Source: Nemophila menziesii | Lineage: Eukaryota; Streptophyta; Magnoliopsida; Boraginales; Hydrophyllaceae | Direction of reading: 5' to 3' | Assembly: GCA_029959085.1 (NCBI GenBank) | Contig: JARWIR010000016.1 | Location: 8,415,441-8,479,440, forward strand | Length of the DNA: 64,000 nt | Shown here: one piece after another, positions 36,801 to 48,718 of the stretch | Position numbering within the stretch: position 1 is the first letter of the stretch | How the letters are laid out: the number at the start of each line of letters is the position of its first letter | Notes under the pieces: model-generated | Databases searched by the model: none | Told to the model about the DNA's origin: nothing | What the model saw: the letters and a program-made list of their open reading frames with translations, nothing else | Made by a program: the position numbers and the translations under genes

Positions 36801-38119
36801 TGTCCTGTTCTAATATCTGTATTAAAACATGTTGTTAACAAACAAATTTTGATCATTTATCAAAAACCATAATTGGTTTAAAGCAACTAAATGATTAGCT
36901 AAATTAAATCTTCAAGAACAATTCTATTTTCACCTAATATTACTATTTAACTTATGATTACATAAACTAACTATATTTGGAAAAAGAATGATTTTCTATA
37001 ATATCCACTAACGATTACACATACATACACAACTTATGATATTGTATCACGCTCTGTTAATAAAAAATTATTTTTAATGGACAAATTATGAACATTCATG
37101 GACACAATTGCATCAGCTAGGGTTTGACTAGTTCTAATAGACAACTTATATGGATTACTATTATATTACAAACTTGTATATATCTATTGAAGTTAACGAG
37201 ATTCTTACATATGTTTGACGGTGGTGTTATTGGTGTCTTCCGGAGTTTGATTGCGATTTTACCGTTGGCTTCTATGACTTCTTGCCTGTTATGTTGAAGC
37301 TTAAGAAAAATAAATGGGAAAATTATTTTTATTTCGTGTACTCTAGGTACAAGGTGTAATTGCATACATGGGTAAACGTGCTACTTATCTTTTGCCGCCC
37401 TTTTGCAATTTTTCAATACTTGATGATAAGTCTAATCGCAGACCATATTCTTCTGATAACATACCAAAATTCAGAAATTGCACGTGGGTTGAAAATGACA
37501 CCTTTTGATTTTTACATGTTAATCTTTAAATAATAAAACATTTCTTTTCCAAAATCTTAAATTCTCACTAGATTTGTTCAAGGTATTTTTTTTGAATAAT
37601 ATATGTACTAGGTTTTATTCTATCAAAACTAACCGGATTTTATATGTTATCCCGTATATATTTAACTTCACGATATATGGTGAACACTAAACGTACGGGG
37701 GAGAAAAGTAGGGCATTCGTACGCGTAGTTGCTAAACCGTTGTTCTGATCTAGTGATTGTTAAATGAACATAGTATAATGACATATGAGACATACTCAAT
37801 TGATTAACATCGTTCTAACGGACAAGATGAACTATATTTTTTCGTTATGTGTACAAAAGAGATATACTGGTTTATCTAACATAATATAAGTGATAATGAG
37901 TATTTCTTTACCGTAATACGCACTATATTGCGCATACACTCCATTAACCTTGTCTAAGACAACCCTAATCGCATTAAATGCTTAACCAAATGTCAACTAT
38001 AATGCAATTTGAACCTATTCACTACGTATCTCCATATCATCGAAATCCTATTAGGTGATTTAATTAATTGTTTATCAATTCGACTTCATGTGTCTGCCAT
38101 ATCAACCTTAAGTTTTACG
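36801..38119. other. Upstream region of Ulp1-like copy 2
   Basis: Mostly AT-rich and free of the array motif. A more GC-rich piece near 37206-37330 reads on the minus strand as an open frame with QEVIEANGKIAIKLRKTP and ends at a good donor (GTAAGAAT). An acceptor TTTTAATACAG lies just before the gene start (about 36820). This may be a spliced 5' leader or first exon. Confidence 0.35.
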
Positions 38120-39315
38120 TATCTTTATAGAAAGTATATGTTAGATTCTATTAATATGTCTCAACCCCTAGAATGAATGCATATCATAATACACCCACGT
38201 AATTCATGAAGGATGGTGTTAATGTACAAATGCCCAACCAAACTGAAAGATGTTAGAATCAAAAAAATTCTATAAATTGTTACACCTTTACATTGTAAGG
38301 ATGCCAATCTTTATTAACTAGACTATGCTTTCCATAAACATTGATAAACATTACATACAGTGAGCTACAAGTAGACAATGCCGACGATGGACATTTACCC
38401 AAACATATTGAATGATTGATCAATGTATACAATATACGATGCTGCTGGTGGACATATACCCATACATGGCTAATGCATGAAACCTGTAATACACCAACTT
38501 TTCTGCAAAGGCTAATTGTGGTGGACACATACCCATTACATGCATTTCTGATGACTAGGTATACTTCTTAAGTTGCTTTATATTGGTGTGGGTACTTTCT
38601 AACTGAATTTGTTTGTATTGAATGTTTAGCAATGTCCATGGTAAAAACTACGTTAGTGAGTATGGACGGGCAACATTACAAAGAAAAGATCAAACATCAT
38701 GAATTACGCGGCTGGCTTAGGACGTACAGTTTATAAAAAGACATAAATAATGTGCGCACACAATATGGATATTAAGAACATTATGTGGTCACAATCCGTA
38801 GTAACTAACCTATGATTGTAGTCACATTGCTAAACATAACATAACAACAACTTCGAGTAGAGAATGCGGATTATGGACATATACCCAATCCAATTTGAAG
38901 TGTTTATATCTTTTTTAAAATATGTGATGATGCCTATTGACTTACACCAATCCATAATTAATGTCCTAATACACCTTTTTTAATGCAAAAAAAAAATGGT
39001 TTTGATGTTCATTCGCGAACTCATACTAGAAGATGATATAATCAATAAGCATCTGTAAAATGTTTCATATTGTCATTGTAAGGTTGACGCTACATAGTAA
39101 CTAACCTATCCTTTAAGTAAACATTCGATAATTTTTAGCAACATTAAATATAATCAACAACATTTAGACGATGATGAAGATTTACATATACCCACTCAAC
39201 AAGAACGAGGAATCAATGTATACAAAATATTATGTTACTGAGGGACATATCCCCGTACATGATGAATGCATGAATCTCATAATACACCGATATTTAATCA
39301 AAACTATATTGGGGG

Positions 39316-39357
39316 TGGACATATGCCCAATCAGTCAGTGTGATGGGCATATGTCGA
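39316..39357. promoter_or_regulatory. Facing pair of the palindromic motif (array C' unit)
   Basis: TGGACATATGCCCA (39316-39329) and TGGGCATATGTCGA (39344-39357) face each other across 14 bases. It matches the arrangement at 40201-40242 with one base changed in the second half. A protein-binding dyad is a guess from symmetry and repetition. Confidence 0.4.
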
Positions 39358-40200
39358 TCCATGATAACCAACCTACACTTATCCCAAACTTGATAAAAAT
39401 TATTTAATACAGATGAGTATCTGACATAATTGTTTATCAAGTTGACTTCATTTGTCTGCAATATCAACCTTAAGTGTTAAGGATGTTTATAGCAAGTATA
39501 TGTTAGATTCTATGAATATGGCTCAACCCCCAGAATGAATGCATAGCATAATACAAACCCGTAATTCATGAAGAATGGTGTTAATGTACATATACCCAAT
39601 CAAACTGAAAGATGTTAGAATCGAAAAAATTATATAAATTGTTACACCTTTCAATTGTAAGGGTGCAAATCTTTACTAACTAGACTATCCTTTAGATAAA
39701 CATTGCTAAACATTTCATACAATCAATTACAAGTAGACAATGCCGACGATGGACATTTACCCAACCATATTTAATGTTTGATTAATGTATACAATATATG
39801 ATGCTGCTGGTGGACATATACCCATACATCGCTAGTGCATGAAACCCGTAATACACCAACTTTTTTGCAAAGGAAATTTGTGATGGACATATGCCCATTA
39901 AATGCATTCTTGATGACTGGGTATACTTCTTAAGTAGCTTTATATTGGACTTTGATGGTGTTGATGGATATATGCCCGAATATTGGACTGGGCATATATC
40001 CATAAACATTCGATAATTTTTCTCAACATTACATATAATCAACAACGATTAGACGATGATGAAGATTTACATTTACCCACTCAACAAGAATAATTAATCA
40101 ATGAATACAATATATTATGTTATTGATGGGCATATCCCCGTACATGATGAATGCATGAATCTCATAATACACAGATATTTAGTCCAAACTATATTGGGGG

Positions 40201-40242
40201 TGGACATATGCCCAATCAGTCAGTGTGATGGGCATATGTCCA
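40201..40242. promoter_or_regulatory. Facing pair of the palindromic motif, best copy
   Basis: TGGACATATGCCCA (40201-40214) and TGGGCATATGTCCA (40229-40242) are exact reverse complements of each other with a 14-base spacer. Each half is itself nearly palindromic around CATATG. One such pair occurs per unit in array C' (also near 39316, 41006 and 41888), and similar pairs occur in array C. The strict geometry suggests a binding site for a dimeric protein, not proven here. Confidence 0.45.
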
Positions 40243-43200
40243 TCCATATTAACCAACCTACACTTATCCCAAACTTGATCAACATAATGTAATACAGCTG
40301 AGTATTTGACATAATTGTTTATCAAGTTGACTTCATTTGTCTGCAATATCAACCTTAAGTGTTACGAATGTTTAAAGCAAGTATATGTTAGATTATATGA
40401 ATATGCCTCAACCCCTATAATGAATGCATATCATAATACACACACGTAATTCATGAAGAATGGTGTTAATGTACATATGCCCAATCAAACTGAAAAATGT
40501 TAGAATCAAAAAAATTCTATAAATTGTTACACCTTTCAATTGTAAGTGTGCCAATCTTTACTAAGTAGACTATCCTTTTGATAAACATTGCTAAACATTT
40601 CATACAGTCAACTACAAGTAGACAATGCCGACGACAGACATTTACCCAACCATATTGAATGTTTAATTAATGTATACAATATATGATGATGTTGGTGGAC
40701 ATATACCCATACACGACTAATGCATGAAACCCGTAATACACCAAATTTTTTGCAAAAAAAAATTATGGTGGACATATGCCCATTACATGCATTCCTGATG
40801 ACTGGGTATACTCCTTAAGTAGATTTATATTGGACTTTGATGGTGTTGATGGATATATGCCCAAAAATTGGACTGGGCATATATCCATTAACATTTTCCA
40901 ATGTATACTTTATTATATTATGTTACTGATGGACATATCCCCGTACATGATGAATGCATGAATCTCATAATACATCCTTATTTAATCCAAACTATATTGG
41001 GGGTGGGCATATGCCCAATCAGTCAGTGTGATGGGCATATGTCGATTCATGTTAACCAACCTACACTTGTCCCAAACTGGATAAACATTATTTAATACAG
41101 GTGAGTATCTGACATAATTGTTGATCAATTTGACTTCATTTGTCTGCAATATCAACCTTAAGTGTTAAGTATGTTTATAGCACGTATATGTTAGATTCTA
41201 TGAATATGGCTCAACCCCTAGAATGAATGCATGTCATAATACACACACGTAATTCATGAAGAATGGTGTTAATGTACATATACCCAATCAAATAGAAAGA
41301 TGTTAGAATCAAAAAAATTCTATAAATTGTTACACCTTTCAATGGTAAGGGTGCTAATCTTTACTAACTAGGCCATCCTTTAGATAAACATTGCTAAACA
41401 TTTCATACAGTCAACTACAAGTAGACAATACCGATGATGGTCATTTACCCAACCATATTGAATGTTTGATTAATGTATACAATATATGATGCTCCAGGTG
41501 GACATATACCCATACATTGCTAGTGCATGAAACCCGTAACACACCAGCTTTTTTGCAAAGAAAAATTGTGATGGACATATTCCCATTACATGCATTCCTG
41601 ATGACTGGGTATACTTCTTAAGTAGCTTTATATTGGACTTTGATGGTGTTGATGGATATATGACCAAAAATTGGACTGGGCATATATCGTTAAAAATTCG
41701 ATAATTTCTCTCAACATTAAATATAATCAACAACGATTAGACGATGATGAAGATTTACATTTACCCAATCAACAAGAACGATTAATCAATGAATACAGTA
41801 TATTATGTTACTGATGGACATATCCCCGTACATGATGAATGCATGAATCTCATAATACACCGATGTTTAATCCAAACTATATTGGGGGTGGACATATGCC
41901 AAATAAGTCAGGTGATGGGCATATGTCCATCCATATTAACCAACCTACCCTTATCCCAAAATTGATAAACATTATGTAATACAGCTGAGTATCTGACATA
42001 ATTGTTTATCAAGTTGACTTCATTTGTCTGCAATATCAATCTTCTGTGTTACGGATGTTTAAAGCAAGTATATGTTTGATTATATGAATATGGCTCAACC
42101 CCTGGAATGAATGCATATCATAATACACACACGTAATTCATGAAGAATTGTGTTAAGGTACATATGCCCAATCAAACTGAAAGATGTTAGAAACAAAAAA
42201 ATTCTATAAATTCTTACACCTTTCAATTGTAAGTGTGCCAATATTTACTAACTAGACTATCCTTTTGATAAACATTGCTAAACATACATGGCTAATGCAT
42301 GAAACCCTTAATACACCAACTTTTTTGCAAAGGAAAATTGTGGTGGTCATATGCCCATTACATGCATTCATGATGACTGGGTATACTCCTTAAGTAGCTT
42401 TATATTGGACTTTGATGGTGTTGATGGATATATGCCCAAATATTGGGTTGGGCATATATCCATAAACATCCGATAATTTTTCTCGACATTCGATATAATC
42501 AACAACGATGAGACGATGATGAAGATTTACATTTACCCACTAAACAAGAATGATTAATCAATGAATACAATATATTATGTTACTGATGGATATATCCCCG
42601 TACATGATGAATGCATGAATCTCATAGTACACCGATATTTAATCCAAACTATATTAGGGGTGGACAATGCTCAATCAGTCAGTGTGATGGGCATCTGTCC
42701 ATCCATATTAACCAACCTACACTTATCCCAAACTTGATAAACATTATGTAATACAGCTGAGTATCTGACATAATTGTTTATCAAGTTGACTTCATTTGTC
42801 TGTAATATCAACCTTACGTGTTACGGATGTTTATAGCAAGTATATGTTAGATTATATGAAAATGGCCTAACCCCTAGAATGAATGCATATAATAATACAC
42901 ACACGTAATTCATGAAGAATGGTGTTAATGTACATATGCCCAATCAAACTGAACGATGTTAGAAAAAAAATCTATAAAGTGTTTCACCTTTCAATTGTAA
43001 GGGTGCCAATCTTTACTAACTAGACTATCATTTAGATAAACATTGTTAAACATTTCATACAGTCAACTACAAGTAGACAATGCCGACGGTGGACATTTAC
43101 CCAACCATATTGAATGTTTGATTAATGTATACAATATATGATGCTGCTGGTGGACATATACCCATACACGACTAATGCATGAAACCCGTAATACACCAAC

Positions 43201-43400
43201 TTTTTTGGGTAGAGGAAGTAGTTAATGGACATATGCCCAATCATAGCAAGTAGAATACATCCATTTTCCATGATTGGGCATAAGTCCAAGTAGAATACGT
43301 ATGGGTATACGAAACAGTCACTATCAGTGGACATATGCCCATTAACATCATCCTATTCGCGGTATATATTACATATAATGTTTTGCAATAATTTTGGATG

Positions 43401-44675
43401 CCCAACAATTGTGTTAACCTATCAAATGTTTTAAACTATAGTAAATGTATATATATTCTGCGAAGTAATTATACATCTATGTTAAAGCATATTATCTCTT
43501 AACATTCGAACTATGAACCGTACATATGTTTTTGTGTTTTTTGTTGTATACCCAAATTCAGTAATGACCCAATGAGTGTCCCTAAATTCAATATTCAACC
43601 AATATAGTTTTTTGGTGCTATCAAAACTAACCAAATGTGTATACAACCACAATAGGTGTATAACCGATTTCAATAACGACACCATGTGGTATATACACAA
43701 GTTCAAACCTTACACACTGGGTTTATACCTAAATTCAATAACAACCCAATATAGCTTCAAAAAAGACAAAATGGGTACATACACAACGTGTGTATACCCA
43801 AAATCAAAAACCACAAAAATGAGTCTACACGATATCGACAAAATCAGTCTACCCCATATTAAATAAAGAAGAAGATAATTTTGTTGGACATATGCCCAAA
43901 TATATTGTATGATGGGATACTAACAAACAACTATCACGGGTGTATACACAGTGTTCTTTTTTAATTCGATTAACAACTTTAGCAAATCAATCTCTACACT
44001 CAAAGAAATACAACTAATCGAAAAAACTAAAAAATGCGCGTACGTTGTCTTATATATGAATGTTTGGTCATACATGTCCATTAGTAGTGACTGTTAAAGG
44101 AACGGACAATCCATGTAAAATGAACAGTCTCTTTTGTGCACTATAATACGATATACATAGCAACTAACATATCCCTATAAGGGTAATTTTAGTCTATCAA
44201 AAATTATGCTAATATGTTTATAAACATTATTGTAATGTTTGGATTAGATATATCAATAATTTATGAGCATTTGCACTTACTTATGCACTGGGTATATGCC
44301 AATGGAAAACAAATTAGAACTCGTTGGTTTGTGTAGTTATTTTGATATAGGATGCGATAAGCATAATGTAGTTATTATTGTCCATCATTAAATCAGTCAT
44401 TTCGAGATCAAATTTTTAATCAACTACTGCATATAAGACTTACATTTAACCCCACACACAACATATGTTACTACTGGGGTTGGTAATGCATATTTAGATT
44501 TACCAGATCATCTTAGAATTGCTATCTATTAAACAAACTAGAATTTTCCTCAAAACATGATATACCTAATATATAATTGAACAAACTAAACTGTAATAGA
44601 TAAATCCTAGTACATAAAATAAAGTCTTAAGGCACAATGTCCATCAACATAAATTTTTTGATAAACAACTAACAA
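43401..44675. other. Spacer between array C' and Ulp1-like copy 3
   Basis: No gene. At 43550-43865 a different short tandem repeat is present: words such as AAATTCAATAACAACCCAATATAG alternate with AAAATGGGTATACAC-like words, in units of about 60-90 bases. Isolated palindromic motifs remain (TGGACATATGCCCAAT near 43226 and TGGACATATGCCCAAA near 43886). A remnant of the ATGTCCATCAACA word lies near 44638, just past the end of copy 3. Confidence 0.5.
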
Positions 44676-47503
44676 CTAAACCAAGGTCAAATCAGAACGG
44701 TTCCTAGCTTTGGTTAACAACATCTTCTTGCTCTTGTCAGCCAATATTGTATTCACCAATGTCTTCCTTAACTTGCGGATTATGTTTATAGTGTATACTC
44801 CAACAGCGCATTTGGTCCTAATAACTTCATTCATGCAGAGCACATATATATTACCGAATCCCGCCAGTTAGTTGTACTAGTGTGCAATGGTTTATCAAAC
44901 TTTATAAATTTCATTCTTGTGGCACCAGGCAGGTAATTATCCATGATTATATCTGCCACAAGCCTAACTTTTTTATCAGATTCAATAACTAATGGGTTGC
45001 CCTTCTTGTCGGTTTTACACCTTGCGTTACTGAAATGTACAAAAATCTCCTTATCACCATCGTAAATCAATGCTGACCATAGTTTCGCAATCCCTATCTT
45101 CGTCAGCACGGGTACCAATAAGAAACGTTTCGAGCTCAGGATCCTACCACTTAGGTCGTTAACCAATCTCCTTCGCATTTCGAACTCATCCAATGTTTCT
45201 GATTTCCTTTTATGCTACAAAAAAAAATTATCAGTATATGCATTTTAAACCTACAACATATAGGCTAAAACTCACATATCCTCTACAAGGCAGATAACCC
45301 CATGTAACACCATCTTCAACGCATCTACATTCTGCATCCCAATAATTTAGAATATACTCAATAACCTGCCCAGTTATAAAAAAATCCAGTTATTTTTAAA
45401 ACTTTATAAGATGATCTTCTTTTGAAAAAGGTTAATAAACGCACCTGCCATTTTATTCGATCCTGGTCGCCTATCATCATACATTGCCCTGCGGTTATGT
45501 CAAATCTAGTTGCACTACATACCACTGTTTTAGGGCCTAGTTGGTTTAAAATTTGTTCAAGCACTTGACGGTCAGGTTTGTATAATACATTCTTCTTAGG
45601 GGGGCCGTCGGCTAATATATATAACAATCATCTGAATCGTCTTTGGACTCCATACGTACCTGAACGTCCTGCCTTGCCACACGTTTACAAGTATTGCCTG
45701 AAATGAAATCAGAACCCAATTTCTTGTTTCTGTTTTGTCTATCTGCATTTTTCACCCTATTCACCAGAGAATATCTTCTCTTCCTATCCCGTAAGATCGA
45801 TGTTATAGATGTGTCATCGTTCGAAGTGTCAAAACTCGTTCCCGCCCCAACATTAGCATCTGATAATTGTCCCATTAAAACAATGTCTTTTGTCTGAGGT
45901 TTCGATAATCATTATTAAGGTTAGATAAATCAGCCATTTCAGTGATGGCTTCAGCAATTTCAGTTTCAATGTCATTAAGAACTGGTTCCGCGGTATGAAT
46001 ATTATCCTCTAATACTGCATTTTCCGGACATGTATCATCTGCTTGTGTGTTTTCAGTGGGACCCTCCAAATGGTCATCTAAAACGCTGGACTGATCAAAG
46101 GTATGTGTATTAAAATCACACAAAATGACGCTAAGTTGATTATCTTCAACTGTGTTGCAAAGATCCACTCTATCATCCTTGTTAATTCAGTAGTTTGATC
46201 CTCATCTAAACATATATCCACATTCTGTTCCTTTTCTAAAAAACTATCTACATCATCAACAACATTCCTATCTTTACTCACAGTGTCCACCAAAGCCTTC
46301 ATCTCACCAAAGCCTTCATCTCACCAAACCACTTTTTAAGTTTTTGTTCTTCCAATTCATTTTTCACCTTAATGAAATCGTCATCATTCACTGACTCGTT
46401 TGTTTGAATACTTGATACAACGAGTGTCGTAATATTAACACCCTCACTTGGCATTTGCTCACCAACAGAATTTCCAACTTCGTTGTTAAATGTATATGCC
46501 CCCTCATTATTCGCCTGCTCCCCTATATCATTATCTCTAAAATACAACAATTCCATCTCCGTCATAACTAGATCATCGATAGATACCTGCAAAAAAGTGC
46601 ATTATATCATAAAATTATATATATATTGTTGTAGTTATAAACAAATTCTTGAACTCAACTCACCATGTTAGGCGTTATGATGTCTAAAACTTCTGTACGG
46701 AAATTAGTTGCTCCTTGAGACAGGTCCCACTTAAATATACGAGGCAGAGCATGTTCATCAGCAGGCAACCTACCTGGTAATTTAATATGCTCATTCATCC
46801 ACGCCTGTGTGTTTACAAACATTATTTTTAGATGTGAATGCACTAGAAAAAAAATTGAATGAATAAAAACATACCAGTAGCATTATCGAACATCCTTTCC
46901 CCATTATAGTTTCTGCACTCATGACATGTTCAGCTATATGTCTAGGCCAATTATCGGTGTTTAGTTCACTGAGTCGTTCACACACCTTCGTATGCCATTG
47001 TGTAATTATTCCCGAACGGGCTGGATAGACTGTAGACATTGTTAGCATGTTTACGCATATCGCTAACGTTTCTCGGTCACCTTATTTTTCGCCATTATCC
47101 TATTAATTACAGCTTTAACATTAGCCTGTGATAGAGTGCCCGTCGTTTTGACATCTGGGAATGTCTTCTTAAACCACCGTCCTGCCCCTAGGTCTGCTCG
47201 TATATAATTTGGTACCCTATTGGTTCCACCATCGACCCCCATTGTGAGTTTAACATCAGTAGCTGTAATTTTCAGTGAAACACCACCAAATACAAAAGCC
47301 TGGTTATTTTCATCATAATTCATTATCAGTTCTGCAACTATTTCATCATTCCTCTCCCACCTCTTGCTTCCATTGTAATCACGAATACCACAGAACAAAC
47401 GGTAAAAAGGGCTATTAGATAGGCTGTTGAAGTAATAAGGGGTCATTTTTTCGTCCCTTATAATCTTGAATAAGGCTGCCATGGAACACCTATCATCAGC
47501 CAT
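44676..47503 (-). pseudogene. Ulp1/C48-like MULE accessory gene, copy 3
   Basis: Five exons on the minus strand: 47503-46875, 46804-46664, 46586-45445, 45365-45276 and 45214-44676. Exon 2 is 141 bases in both this copy and copy 2. The N-terminal DUF1985 / plant-mobile-like module has ITATDVKLTMGVDGGT and LTMSTVYPARSG and ITQWHTKVCERL. The middle is acidic, with a basic DRKRRYSLVNRVK patch. The C-terminus has VPVLTKIGIAKLWSALIYD and WRDSVIYV. The position of the catalytic His is Leu, and the Cys of DCG is Ser. Breaks are a frameshift near 47080, a 17-base tandem duplication (46288-46321), a shift near 45890 and an extra AT in an (AT) run near 44862. ATG at 47503 follows a good acceptor (TTTCAG). 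Confidence 0.8.
46288..46321 (-). repeat. 17-base tandem duplication that shifts the frame of copy 3
   Basis: CACCAAAGCCTTCATCT occurs twice in a row (46288-46304 and 46305-46321), followed by a partial third copy. Seventeen is not a multiple of three, so the reading frame changes here. Confidence 0.9.
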
Positions 47504-48202
47504 GTCTCTGAAACGGGGGCCAACAAAAATATTAGTGAAATCAACACAAATCAGTCATGCAGATGAATATAATACCACAACAGGTTGTTTTGGATGTTAA
47601 ATTACAAACATAAGCTATCATTGACTGAAATGTTGCATTCCAACAGATAATTATTCCATATTCCAAAAAAGAATTCGATACCCAATCCATAAGATTACGC
47701 CCATATAAAATAGTAAAACAGTTAAACTAAGCTGATTTAGTACAAATAATAAAATTCGTATACTATTACCTAGTATGAAAACTTATCGGCGCCCTCAAAT
47801 GATGGATTTTTTAAGTAACCTGTTGAATAAATTTGAAGCCAATTTTAACCTCGTTACAAAAATGGTGGAAATAAACATAACAAACACATACCTTGAAGAT
47901 TTTTTAACAAATCTATAACAATGTACACATGCACATAACTACCGCATCTTCCGCCCTAATGGATGTTTAGCTCCGTTGCTGCTATGTATTGTCCACCAAA
48001 GGTGTGTGTTATGTTGCAGTGTGGTTTTTCGGTTGTAATTAAAGATGTTTCAGTAGATGGAGAAGATGAACAGAGAGATAAGAACAGAGAAAACAACTGT
48101 ACAAGACCAAAAAGCAATTACATGCGTTGCATATAAGGGGAGGGGATTAATTTCAAAAGTGATGGTGGGTATGTGTGTAACCGACTATGGAATTGACTAG
48201 TG

Positions 48203-48241
<39 letters not shown>

Positions 48242-48424
48242 CGTCAGTAATGGCATTCCGGTAAATAGATTTGCTAGTTACACACTTCGTTACTGCTAGT
48301 TAGGCTTGGGCCTTTACAAGAAGTAAGTGTATAAATTGGGCCTTTCTAATTAATTTACCCATTAAAAATATCCACTTTAATATTGAAGATTTAATAATAT
48401 ATTTATAAATAGATAATATATTAA
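47504..48424. other. Upstream region of Ulp1-like copy 3 and right margin of the composite locus
   Basis: No gene. On the minus strand a likely 5' leader runs from about 48000, with a donor-like AAGGTATGTG near 47890 and the acceptor TTTCAG before 47507. A (GA)n run lies at 48207-48238. GGCCCAA words (about 48310, 48345) resemble site II promoter elements. The outer terminus of the MULE, if this is one element, should lie here, but I cannot define a terminal repeat. Confidence 0.4.
48207..48238. repeat. (GA)n microsatellite
   Basis: An uninterrupted AG/GA run of about 30 bases upstream of Ulp1-like copy 3. It is at the right distance to act as a GAGA-type promoter element, but position is the only evidence for that. 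Confidence 0.9.
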
Positions 48425-48585
48425 TTTATAATTCATAAGTTTAAACGAGCTCACGAACCGAGTTCGAGCAGACTCGTTTACTTATCGAGCTTAAAATGGA
48501 GCTTAAGCTTGAGCATATCGAGCCGATCTCATACGAGCTTTTCTTCGAACGGAGCTGCTCGCGACAGCTTGGTTCATTTACACTA
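48425..48585 (-). mobile_element. hAT-like terminal sequence (right end of the composite locus)
   Basis: On the minus strand it starts TAGTGTAAATGAACCAAGC and is rich in CGAGC and GCTCG words, like one end of a plant hAT element or MITE. It is the counterpart of 14164-14345. TGTAAATGAAC here matches TGTAAACGAGC there at nine of eleven positions. Confidence 0.45.
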
Positions 48586-48703
48586 GTTGTTATTACAGTA
48601 AATATTTGAGTTTGAATCCTCATGCTTTGTGGCATAAAAGATTAAATACCACTTTGCAATTTTTGGAACTTGCACTTATTTTGGTCGAATTAGCCAGCGA
48701 GTC

Positions 48704-48718
48704 AGCTTTGTACTTACT
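48704..48718 (+). repeat. Target-site duplication of LINE 2, left copy
   Basis: AGCTTTGTACTTACT is identical to 54808-54822, which follows the poly(A) tail of LINE 2. Confidence 0.95.

Larger units (their letters stand above)
38120..43400 (-). repeat. Array C': minus-oriented arm, unit about 0.8-0.89 kb
   Basis: About six units in the inverse orientation of array C. The anchor GTATATGTTAGATTCTATGA (with variants) starts near 38138, 39500, 40386, 41186, 42072 and 42842. Each unit contains a TTCATGAAGAATGGTGTTAA block, an ATTGTTACACCTTTCAATTG block, GGTGGACATATACCCATAC and a facing pair of TGGACATATGCCCA and TGGGCATATGTCCA. The first unit is divergent and longer (about 1.36 kb). No gene is present; the small open frames repeat with the unit. 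Confidence 0.9.

Noticed and set aside
38120..43400. Repeated open frames such as those with DGHIPVHDECMNLIIH
   Set aside because: The same frame appears once per repeat unit with stops and indels between copies, as expected for non-coding tandem repeats.
17580..43400. Centromeric satellite
   Set aside because: Units are 0.45-1 kb, variable, of two orientations and interrupted by MULE genes, unlike the 150-180 base uniform monomers of plant centromeres.
47810..47830. CGGCGCCCT shared with 14907-14917 as a terminal inverted repeat of the large MULE
   Set aside because: The match is short, in direct and not inverted orientation, and the flanks do not align.
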